Below are positions 7,929 through 15,015 of a DNA stretch of 15,861 nucleotides, one piece after another. The notes below the pieces were generated by a model, which was not told where the DNA came from, searched no databases, and saw nothing but the letters and a program-made list of their open reading frames with translations. The stretch spans positions 312,001 to 327,861 of the forward strand of contig JBBHKE010001071.1 of NCBI GenBank assembly GCA_037447655.1. Reading direction: 5' to 3'. Made by a program: the position numbers and the translations under genes. The DNA comes from Zygnema cylindricum (Eukaryota > Streptophyta > Zygnematophyceae > Zygnematales > Zygnemataceae). Every line of letters starts with the position of its first letter. Within the stretch, counting starts at the first letter, position 1.

Positions 7929-8716
7929 TTGTTTGATGGAACATTCTTTACTTATTGGGAGTTCACGATGGAGGGATTGCTTTTTAAAAAGCACTTATGG
8001 GAAATTGTTTCGGGACAAGTGAGGTGTGCGCCACCAGGCTTTGGAGGAACTCACTATGGAGAATCATCTAGGGCTTTGAGAAAACCAACCGGATTAAAGA
8101 TGCAACGGAAGGTGAAGGGAAAATCAATACCATGGAAGGGGGAAAAGTGGAGAAGGATAAAGGGACACCGATGGTGAGGGGAGCTAGGCTCTCGGCTATG
8201 GTTCCACTTGTGGGGGTTATAATTGAACCAGAATCAGAAGAAAATGGAAAAAAAAAATTGGGAATACAAAAACACAATAGCAAAACATCTCATACTTAGA
8301 TATGTGTTTGAGTCCATAACTATCACTCTTTTAAATCTTACCAAGCCTTCGGAAATCTGAGAAACACTAATTTAAATCTATAAGAGTGAGACTATACAGA
8401 GGCAACAGTTAGTAAAACAGGAAATCAAAGCATATGTTTATAAAAACGGTAGCATGATAGAGTTTTCTAATGATATTGATGCGTTATATGTTGAGCTTGC
8501 TAGTGCAGGTTATGTGGAATCCGAGGTGAGAAAGATTAACACACTTATCATAAAAATTCCAGATGACTATGAAGACATAATTTACCGTATGCAGGCAATA
8601 GATTGCTTCGATGGACGTGGAGCATTACGATGGGGATGATTCTTGTGAGGGAAAGCACTTTGGAGCTTTGTAGGGGAAGTAACAAGGTGAATGCATTTAC
8701 ATTTGTTGGTGACTAG
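7929..8716 (+). pseudogene. Copia-type gag, decayed (N-terminal and middle parts)
   Basis: The first block (7929-8030) encodes FDGTFFTYWEFTMEGLL then LWEIVSG, the standard opening of copia-type Gag (UBN2 family). Frame changes and stops follow. The family recurs in pieces: KHLILRYVFESITITLLNL near 8283-8340, then SMIEFSNDIDALYVELASAGY at about 8450-8512 with IKIPDDYEDIIYRMQ near 8551-8592. A further in-frame TAG stands at 8714-8716, after which the frame opens into the basic region and zinc knuckle of the next entry. Gag forms the particle that packages the element RNA. No ATG was found at the expected start; only about 28 bases separate it from the LTR, so leader sequence may be missing. Protease, integrase, RT and RNase H are absent downstream. 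Confidence 0.8.
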
Positions 8717-9742
8717 CGGAAGCGTGATAAGAAAAACGGCGGTGACAAGCGGAAGCGTGATGAGAGAAAGAAAGACAAAGGTAAACGTTATCGGAACTTC
8801 GGTGGAAAGAGAGGGAGAGGAAAAGTAAGGGGAGATTTGAAAAAATGGGTTTGCTTCGCTTGTAGGAAACCGGGTCACTATATCGAGGAGTGTCATTGTT
8901 TGGAAGAACTTAAAAGTTGGTACGTGAATGAGGAGGAAGAAGGGGAAGAGGAGAAAGAGGATGAAGAAATATTAGAGCTTATTCAAATCGGTAGAATGGA
9001 GAAGAGAGAAAAGTACACAAAAATTCCACGAAAGCAACAGTGTGCTTTTGGAGGTATATGGGAAATAAAAGGAAAGGGGGTACATGAGGGAGTTAGAAAT
9101 AATGAGGATAATTTTATAGTTATGTTGGAAACAGAAAACTGGTCGGATAGGGAGACTTCAACGGATTCCGAGGAAAGGGGAGAAGTAAAACTAGAGGAGG
9201 TTTTAAATGACAGGGGAGAAGAGGAATATTTAGTGAAAGGTTTAGGGGAGGAGAAATACTTATTGGGAATTAAAATAGAAAATGACAGTGGAAAGAATTC
9301 CATGGGAGAGAGTGAGGAAAGTGCAAAAATTGGGGTAATTATCATGGATGAATTTGACATCACTTCTTTGTGTGGCGTCATTTATGAAGATGTGCTTGTA
9401 AAAGGGTTAGCATTGTTGTCTTTTTTGGAAAGCTTTCAGTCTCAGAGCAGCGCTGCTGCTTTACAGACAGAGCAGCGCAGCTGCTATACAGCAGCGCAGC
9501 TGCTATACAGCAGAGCAGCTGCTATACAACAGAGCAGCGCAGCTGCTATACAGCAGCGCAGCTGCTATACAGCAGAGCAGCTGCTATACAACAGAGCAGC
9601 TGCTATACAGCAGAGCAGCGCAGCAGCAGAGCAGCTGCTATACAGCAGAGCAGCGCAGCAGCAGAGCAGCTGCTATACAGCAGAGCAGCGCAGCAGCGAA
9701 GCTTCAACACAGACAGGACAAGGCAACCATGATTATGTTTGA
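8717..9742 (+). CDS. Gag C-terminal part: zinc knuckle, acidic extension, repeat-encoded tail
   Basis: Open frame following the TAG at 8714-8716. It starts with a basic stretch (RKRDKKNGGDKRKRDERKK, partly an internal repeat of CGGAAGCGTGAT). At 8852-8893 it has a zinc knuckle CFACRKPGHYIEEC, that is CX2CX4HX4C, the RNA-binding motif of Gag. A very acidic segment (EEEEGEEEKEDEE) and about 150 residues rich in E, G and K follow; I recognise no family there, and the copia protease motif is not present. The last 80 residues are translated from the 19-bp tandem array, so they cycle through CYTA, LLYSRA and AAIQQ words. There is no ATG near the knuckle. This may be a remnant of a longer Gag, or a non-autonomous element's own product. 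Seen: frame and motif. Inferred: role. Confidence 0.6.
   Translation, partial: RKRDKKNGGDKRKRDERKKDKGKRYRNFGGKRGRGKVRGDLKKWVCFACRKPGHYIEECHCLEELKSWYVNEEEEGEEEKEDEEILELIQIGRMEKREKYTKIPRKQQCAFGGIWEIKGKGVHEGVRNNEDNFIVMLETENWSDRETSTDSEERGEVKLEEVLNDRGEEEYLVKGLGEEKYLLGIKIENDSGKNSMGESEESAKIGVIIMDEFDITSLCGVIYEDVLVKGLALLSFLESFQSQSSAAALQTEQRSCYTAAQLLYSRAAAIQQSSAAAIQQRSCYTAEQLLYNRAAAIQQSSAAAEQLLYSRAAQQQSSCYTAEQRSSEASTQTGQGNHDYV
9469..9697 (+). repeat. 19-bp tandem array built on CAGCTGCTATACA
   Basis: CTGCTATA occurs nine times, at about 9481, 9500, 9519, 9543, 9562, 9581, 9600, 9635 and 9670. The steps are 19, 19, 24, 19, 19, 19, 35 and 35. A 62-base higher-order block (two GCG-type units, one GAG-type unit and a spacer) appears twice. 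The last units lengthen by an extra GAGCAGCGCAGCAGCA. Each unit carries the palindrome CAGCTG. The array lies inside the open frame that ends at 9742. Confidence 0.9.
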
Positions 9743-9828
9743 TACGGTCCGTACGGACAACGCAACGTCTAATATTCTTAATGTGATTCTGTACAGGATA
9801 GAGCAACTTCGATAGATACGATTCTAGT

Positions 9829-9875
9829 TAGCTTAGTGATAGCTCAGTGGTAGCTTAGTGATAGCTCAATGGTAG
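9829..9875 (+). repeat. Four tandem 11-bp units resembling tRNA box A
   Basis: The units are TAGCTTAGTGA, TAGCTCAGTGG, TAGCTTAGTGA and TAGCTCAATGG, followed by TAG. In effect it is a 22-bp unit twice. TAGCTCAGTGG equals the D-arm/box A word of many tRNAs, but no box B follows. Confidence 0.8.
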
Positions 9876-9971
9876 TCATTTGGGTTTATATTAACTTGGA
9901 GTCGGCACTATCTAGATTAGCTTCTTTTGGATCTGCATACTCTGAGGGCAAATGGAGGTCTCAGGGTTTCA
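9876..9971 (+). repeat. 3' LTR remnant of the copia-like element (last 96 bp)
   Basis: TCATTTGGGTTTATATTAAC through GGTTTCA matches the last part of the LTR at 7805-7900 and shares the family end block with the solo LTRs. It keeps the canonical terminal CA (9970-9971). The upstream 80-85 percent of the LTR is missing, so the element has a large internal or LTR deletion. Confidence 0.75.
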
Positions 9972-9995
9972 CCCGAATTCTGTAACCCTGTTACA
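9972..9995 (-). repeat. Truncated gypsy LTR start (24 bp)
   Basis: On minus it begins TGTAACAGGGTTACAGA, the same as the start of the 486-bp LTR at 12391, with the correct TG. After 24 bases it meets the terminal CA of the copia-like LTR. The rest of this gypsy LTR is not found on the other side of the copia-like element. Confidence 0.75.
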
Positions 9996-10007
9996 GTGCC
10001 TTCCACT
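9996..10007 (-). other. Polypurine tract of the pol-less gypsy unit
   Basis: AGTGGAAGGCAC on minus directly precedes the LTR TG. A 7-bp stem-loop (10013-10029), with one mismatch here, lies just upstream on minus, as in the other unit. Confidence 0.6.
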
Positions 10008-10040
10008 AAGGATTCAGTGTCCCGCTGAACCTTGACTAAC

Positions 10041-10963
10041 TCAGGGAAATTGCAACTGCCAGAGTATATCGTATGTTTCCTCGCGATACTCCTCGAAATC
10101 CTGGCAAAGGGCGTCGAGTTGATTTCATGGAGGCGGACATCCCACGAGTGATACCGACGGAGTAACCCAGGAACATCTATCCTGTACCGATAGTTGTCCT
10201 CCACTACTTCCAAAAACGGAAGAGTGTGTGAGTTTAACTTCACATAACCCTTGTGATTGTTCCCGAGGTCTTTTGTTCTTATAAAATTCCAGGCCAGGTG
10301 TGATGGTACGCTGGCAAGAATAAAGATAGGATCCCTAGGTTTTCCCGTACACCACTCCACGGGCCACTCCTGGGGATCCCAATACAAGCGTTTCGCGAAG
10401 CTGAAGGTGAGATCCGGATGTTGTGTGTCGGCAGGAAGTGGGAAGAGGTAATCGGGAATTTCCTCTTCTTGTTCACTCTCCTCGGCCATCTCTTTTTGAT
10501 TTCCCCGAAGGAGATACACCTCGTCTCCACTAACGTATTGTGCTTCGGCTTTTCTTTTCCGCGCTTTTGGAGGACAACTCGTCAGCGGTACTCTCCTTGT
10601 AGGGGTCCCTCATCACCTCCCGATCGAGGCGCGCTCCTCAATTGGCGGAGGCGTTGGTTCTCGTTTTGGTCCGTCCGCCTCCGAGAGCTTATGATTTTCT
10701 TTATATTCCTGATCCCTTTCCCCGGTTTGAGTGTATTCGGGGTCCTGTGAACTTTCTGACCCTTCCCCTCCACTGGTCCCTGCCGGCCCTGCCTCGCTAC
10801 TGGCGGTTTCTTCTGGTTCCGGCTGCGCTTCTACCTCTCTTCTCCGGTCTGCCTCTACCATGGCCTCCGCCGCCATTAATAATTTTTGAGGACGGGTCAC
10901 ATCCTCTTGCCCCACTCGTACAAGTCTCCTCCTTTTCGGTGGTGGCGAGGACGACGACGCCAT
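10041..10963 (-). pseudogene. ORF-A, second copy, broken
   Basis: Diverged copy of the ORF at 12437-13704, running from MASSSSPPPKRRRL (ATG at 10963) to the coiled-coil end LWQLQFP (stop at 10041-10043). Three breaks are visible against the other copy. A 1-base deletion near 10622 puts a stop at 10613 after EERASIGR. A 1-base deletion near 10455 shifts the frame before DYLFPLP. A deletion of about 346 bases, joined near 10127 at a TGGAG repeat, removes the middle-to-end part. Where open, the protein keeps the core words SFAKRLYWDP, TGKPRD and KDLGNNHKGYV, and here the frame continues cleanly through HSWDVRLH. Function unknown. The unit has gag before it and no pol. Confidence 0.7.
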
Positions 10964-11150
10964 AGACACCGTTGTACAAGACAATTCTGGTAATTCCAGA
11001 AGTGAAGGTAAACTGACTGTGCGGAGGGAAGTAATTTCTAAGCTACCGAGACTTGGTTGGTCGCGAGGGTGGATGGCGGCTTTATCAACGAGGGTTGAGG
11101 GTTTCACTTCTGGAGCATCGCATCGTGCAAGGGTATCGCAGCGTCCAACA

Positions 11151-11158
11151 TTTATAAA
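11151..11158 (-). promoter_or_regulatory. TATA box upstream of ORF-A, second copy
   Basis: TTTATAAA lies about 190 bases before the ATG at 10963, in the same context as in the other copy (GTATCGCAGCGTCC beside it on the plus strand). It could drive a separate ORF-A transcript; this is inferred from sequence only. Confidence 0.45.
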
Positions 11159-11278
11159 GCTGCGCCGCTGCAACGAAACCGAGGGTTCGTTGTTACCAAC
11201 GTGGTGAAACACAATTGCGCCGTTGCGCTTCCCTGTCAGCGCAGCGGTGGCGTTGCGATCCTCTGACGGCATCTTAAC

Positions 11279-11872
11279 TCGTGCTTTCCCGAGCAAGCCA
11301 TTGTTCCACATCTCTACGAATAGACGACTTAAGCCCCTTCACGTAGCGATCCACGGCTTCATCCTCCGTCATCGTAGGTATTTGAACTTTGCACTCCAAG
11401 AACCGTTGCGTAAACTCCATCACTGAAGTTTGTTGCTTCAATATTGCGATCTTATCTCTCGCCGCCTTCACCATGTTGACGGGCTGCCAAGTGTCGCGGA
11501 GGAGTTGAACGAAGAGCGCCCAGACGGTCGGTAACTCATCGTCCTCCACCATGCCCTCGCTGTCCCTTTAAGAAGACCACCCGCGTAGTGAATCTTCTCA
11601 CGATCCGATAGGCTAAGAAAATTCTCGAGATAGTTCGCAACGGAGAATAGCCATGAGTCAAGGTTCTTGTGTCTTGCAGGGTCAAACTCGTCGGGAAGCC
11701 TTAATTTCGGTCTCCGGGAGTCTCTCTCCATGCCTCCATGGGGTCGCTCCCCTAGACGAGACTCCAAGGCTGTGACGGTATTACTCAGCTGCGCGTTTTG
11801 TAATCTCACACTTTCCAACTCCCTGAGAACTTGCGCCAACATTTCTGTAGTGGATACACCGTGCTCATCCAT
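11279..11872 (-). pseudogene. Ty3/gypsy gag, 5' part, frameshifted and truncated
   Basis: The ATG at 11872 lies about 20 bases after the primer site. Residues 1-45 form a likely coiled coil (LAQVLRELESVRLQNAQL). The Gag domain (retrotrans_gag family) follows: LPDEFDPARHKNLDSWLFSV, then HYAGGLLKGTARAWW. A 1-base loss near 11555 shifts the frame; Gag continues as EDDELPTVWALFVQLLRDTW, then TEDEAVDRYVKGLKSSIRRD. It then ends abruptly at 11279, where it joins the leader region of ORF-A. The rest of Gag with its zinc knuckle, protease, RT, RNase H, integrase and chromodomain are all missing from this unit. Gag would form the packaging particle; a related full-length element could supply pol. Confidence 0.85.
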
Positions 11873-11892
11873 GCTGTCGAGTCACGGTAATA

Positions 11893-11904
11893 GCTTTGGT
11901 ACCA
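11893..11904 (-). other. Primer-binding site, initiator-Met type
   Basis: TGGTACCAAAGC on minus starts one base after the LTR end. It differs at two positions from TGGTATCAGAGC, the usual plant initiator-Met site. Confidence 0.75.
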
Positions 11905-12015
11905 GTGTAAAAGGGCACGAGTACACCACATCACGTCACAATGCACAGCGGAAAACACCAAGGATCTTCCCGTAGCAACAGTAGGAGTACACAACACTGA
12001 TAGACAAGGTTGCAT

Positions 12016-12021
12016 TTTATT
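12016..12021 (-). terminator. Poly(A) signal in the gypsy LTR
   Basis: AATAAA on minus, followed on minus by a GT-rich stretch (GTGTTGTGT), in the order expected for R/U5. Confidence 0.45.
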
Positions 12022-12098
12022 ATTTGGAAGAGATTACAAGGTTTGCGCTCGCTGCGAAGGTCTACAGAAGGAGTTCCCATTCACTAGGTCTACTCGAC

Positions 12099-12106
12099 TA
12101 TTTAAA
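12099..12106 (-). promoter_or_regulatory. TATA-like box of the gypsy LTR
   Basis: TTTAAATA on minus, about 80 bases before the AATAAA at 12021, which fits a short R region between them. Confidence 0.45.
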
Positions 12107-12391
12107 CTAACTAACCGCTAGTCAACCTAGTACTGTACAGCTGTACACGTGGACCTTCACGGTTAACAGAGATCTATGCAAAACTTCCTTCTAACATTAT
12201 ACAGCTCAATGTACATTTTGCGGCTTTGCTATGCTGCGCTGCTACGTTGCTGCGCTACTAAGTTGCTACGCCGCTAAGTTGCTATGCTGCTATGCTGCGC
12301 TGGTCTGGAATCGGTGCTGCGCTGCTCAGGGACCGCAACTATAGCAGTCTAACCTTAGCCACTAAGTGCCCAACTCTGTAACCCTGTTACG

Positions 12392-12403
12392 GTGCCTCCC
12401 ACT
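12392..12403 (-). other. Polypurine tract of the pol-containing gypsy unit
   Basis: AGTGGGAGGCAC on minus directly before the LTR. Just upstream on minus is the stem-loop TTCAGCG-GGA-CGCTGAA (12409-12425). Confidence 0.65.
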
Positions 12404-12436
12404 AAGGATTCAGCGTCCCGCTGAACCTTGATTTAC

Positions 12437-13704
12437 TTAGGGAAACTGCAACTGCCGGAGTATGTCGTATGTTTCCTTGCGATACTCCTCGAACTCCTGG
12501 CGAAGGGTGTCGAGTTGATTTTGGAGCTGCTCACATCGGGTCTTCAGCAACGCAATATGATGATCTGCCGCTGCCAACCGCCTCCTAGTGATTCGCTCCC
12601 GAACTTGATCTTCCCCTTCCTCGGGTTATTCGGGTTTCAGCGGAATGACCGCCGGTGCAGGCTCCTCGGGTGCCGGAATCCAGGGTTCTTTGGGTTTAGC
12701 CATTGGGGTTACTTCCTCCGCTTCTTCGTCCGCCGGTTCCCACCGAGGTACTTTGCGTAATTTAAAGGACATGTGTTTCCTTGCAGCTCGGGCTCGCTGC
12801 AGAGCATTCTTTCGGGCCAACTTGAGTGCCCATACCTCAGGGGTGACCTCCGCCCTAGAGATGATGTCGTGGAGGCGGACACCCATAGGTGGTAATGACG
12901 GAGTAACCCAGGAACATCTATCCTGTACCGGTAGTTGTATGCCACTACTTCCACAAACGGTAGAGTACATGGGTTTAACAGCACATAACCCTTGTGATTG
13001 TTTCCGAGGTCTTTTGTTCTCATAAAATTCCAGGCCGGGTGTGAAGGTACGCTGGCGGGAATAAAGATAAGATCCCTAGGTTTTCCCGTACGCCACTCCT
13101 CGGGCCACTCCTTGGGATCCCAATACAAGCGTTTCGCGAAGCTGAAGGTGAGATCCGGATACCGCTTGTCGGTAGGAAGTGGAAAGAGGTAATCGGAAAA
13201 TTTCCTCTCCTTGTTCACTCTCCTCAACCGTCTCCCTTTGACTTCCCAGAAGGAGAAACACCTCGTCTCCACTAGGGTATTGTGCTTCCGCTTTTTTTTC
13301 GCGCTTTCGGAGGATTGCTCATCATTGATACTCTCCTTGTTGGGGTCCCCCATCACCTCCAGATCCGAGGCGCGCTCCTCAATTGGCGGAGGCCTTAGTT
13401 CTCGTTCTGGTTCCTCCGCCCCCGAGAGCTCATGATCTTCCTTATATTCCTGATCCCCTTCCCGGGTTGGGGTGTATTCGGGGTCCTGTGAGTTTTCCGA
13501 CCTCTCCCCTCCACTGGTCTCTACTTGCCCTGCCTCGCTACTGGCGGTTTCTTCTGGTTCCTGCTCTACTTCCACCTCTCTTCTCCAGTCTGCCTTTACT
13601 ATGGCCTCCGCCGCCATTAATAATCTCTGTGGACGGGTCACATCTTCTTGCCCGACTCGTACAAGTCTCCTCTTTTTCGATGGTGGAGAGGACGACGACG
13701 CCAT
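12437..13704 (-). CDS. ORF-A: extra ORF between chromodomain and 3' LTR, function unknown
   Basis: It starts at ATG 13704 (MASSSSPPSKKRRLVRVGQE). This start is chosen because the other copy has the same one and a TATA box lies about 195 bases upstream. Layout: a nuclear-localisation-like KKRRL at residues 9-13; an acidic, Ser/Glu/Pro-rich segment to about residue 120; a conserved aromatic core (DLTFSFAKRLYWDPKEWPEE, TGKPRD, DLGNNHKGYV, NYRYRIDVPGLLR); then, after a 1-base loss near 12885, a basic part (LARKNALQRARAARKHMSFK) and a Pro/Glu stretch. An in-frame TAA near 12626 precedes a C-terminal coiled coil (LLKTRCEQLQNQL, FEEYRKETYDILRQLQFP) ending at 12437. No membrane segment is visible, so it does not look like an envelope protein. 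I do not recognise the family. It has the same strand as pol, so it is a candidate accessory retrotransposon protein or a captured host sequence. Confidence 0.65.
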
Positions 13705-13900
13705 AGACACCACTGTACAAGACAATTCTGGTAATTCAAGAAGTGATGGCAAACTGAATATGCGTAGGGAAGCAATTTCTAAGCTGCCGAGACTAGGTTG
13801 GTCACGAGGGTGGATGGCGGCTTTATCAACGGGGGTTGAGGGTTTCACTTCTGGACTCTGCGAAGCGTCGCAGCGTGCGAGGGTATCGCAGCGTCCAACA

Positions 13901-13908
13901 TTTATAAA
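13901..13908 (-). promoter_or_regulatory. TATA box upstream of ORF-A
   Basis: TTTATAAA on minus, about 195 bases before the ORF-A ATG, kept with its flank GTTGGACGCTGCGATACC in both copies. The surrounding 14028-13704 stretch would be leader and core promoter. The frame open through it in this copy (from 14109) is probably incidental. Confidence 0.5.
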
Positions 13909-14028
13909 GTTGCGCTGCTGCGGCGAAACCGAGGGTTCGTTGTTACCAACGTGGTGAAACACAATTGCGCCGTTGCGCTTCCCTGTCAACGCAGCGGTGG
14001 CACTGCGATCCTCTAACGTCATCTTAAC

Positions 14029-14136
14029 CAGGTTGCGCTGCGGTGACTGCGCTGCTATAGAGCTGCGGTGCGGTAGCATTGCCGATGCGTTCCTTTGCCG
14101 TGTCCCCAATATAATTGCGATGGTTGCGACAACGCG
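14029..14136 (-). other. Short GC-rich linker between pol and the ORF-A leader
   Basis: Contains repeated GCTGCGGTG and GCTGCTATAG words (plus strand, 14033-14075) similar to those in the LTR low-complexity stretch and in the 9469-9697 array. In the pol-less unit this linker is absent, and gag joins directly at the CATCTTAAC word (11270-11278, equivalent to 14020-14028). Confidence 0.55.
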
Positions 14137-15015
14137 CTACTCTCCTTTATTATGGCTGCTGCGATTGCCCCTCCGGTGTAGCCGAGTGTCCGCACTCTGC
14201 TGAAACCGGCGCAGCAACTCAGGGGAATGCAGATCCTCCTCGTCCACCCAAGAGTCATCCTCAGCACCGTAGCCCTTCCAACGCACCAAATATTGGCTGG
14301 AGTTGGAATTCCGAGAGCGGCGCGACTGTAGGATCTCTTCCACCTCATACTCGTCCGAGGTACCCTGAACTGGTGGTAAAGGAGAATTTCGTCGTCGATT
14401 AGGAAACAGCGAATCAGGGTCGTGGAATGGTTTAAAGAGTGAAACATGGAAGACATTAAGGATATGCCAGTCCTTCGGAATAACCAACTTATAAGCCACT
14501 TCGCCCACACAAAAAAGAACTGTCAATGGGCTCGTGAATTTCGGTGCCAACTTCTTAGAGAGGGCACCTGACAAGGAGAGGTTTGCTATATTAAGGCGAA
14601 CTTTTTCCCCCACGCTAAAGACGGCGTCCTTCCGGTGAGCGTCGGCCTGCGACTTTTGGCGATCTTTTGCTAACTATAGTGCCTTGGTCGCTTTTTCCAG
14701 GTTTCCTTGCAGCGTTGTGGCAAAATCCAGAGCTGTCGGCGTATGGCAATCCGCTACCAATAAGTTTTGGGGAAGAGTGGGCTGTCGTCCATTTAGTGAG
14801 AATGGCGTAGCATTCGTAGACAAGTGCACCGCACTATTGTACGCCACCTTGATCGTCGTTAAATGGTTTACCCAATCCGTTTGGTGCACCGAGACATAAG
14901 CCCGCAACGCCTCCTCCAGAGTTCGATTCACCCTTTCAGTCCGACCATCAGTTTGAGGGTGGTAAGCTGTGGACATGGCCACTACGTGCCACACAGTGCA
15001 AATAGATTTCACCAA
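14137..15015 (-). pseudogene. Chromovirus integrase C-terminal part with GPY/F module and chromodomain
   Basis: Continues integrase after a frameshift at about 15012. It opens with STAYHPQTDGRTERVNRTLE, whose E (residue 27 of this frame) is the third catalytic acid of the DDE core. An in-frame TAG at 14674-14676 interrupts the part before SQADAHRKDAVFSVGEKVRL. A GPY/F-type module follows (KLAPKFTSPLTV...VGEVAYKLVIP). A chromodomain is next: YEVEEILQSRR, then QYLVRWKGYGAEDDSWVDEE and LLRRFQQ. Integrase inserts the DNA copy; the chromodomain in this clade directs it to chromatin. The frame closes at 14137. The stop and frameshift make this copy unable to give a full product. The chromodomain itself looks unbroken. 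Confidence 0.93.

Larger units (their letters stand above)
11906..12391 (-). repeat. 486-bp gypsy LTR shared by two tandem units
   Basis: On minus it runs from CGTAACAGGG (the TG is mutated to CG; the other copy keeps TG) to CTTTTACA, with TGTAA/TTACA inverted ends. A polypurine tract precedes it and a primer site follows it. So it is the 3' LTR of the right-hand unit and the 5' LTR of the left-hand unit. A TATA-like TTTAAATA is at 12099-12106 and a poly(A) signal AATAAA at 12016-12021, both on minus. A low-complexity stretch of TGCTATGCTGCGC-like words fills 12228-12320. Confidence 0.85.

Noticed and set aside
9469-9697. CRISPR-like array
   Set aside because: Repeats are contiguous with no unique spacers and lie in a eukaryotic retroelement.
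10642-10965. Proline/leucine-rich ORF on + (also 13383-13706)
   Set aside because: Antisense shadow of the acidic, Ser/Glu-rich ORF-A on the minus strand.
12437-14109. ORF-A as an envelope-like gene starting at 14109
   Set aside because: No signal peptide or membrane segment is visible, and the part before 13704 overlaps the TATA-containing leader and differs in the other copy.
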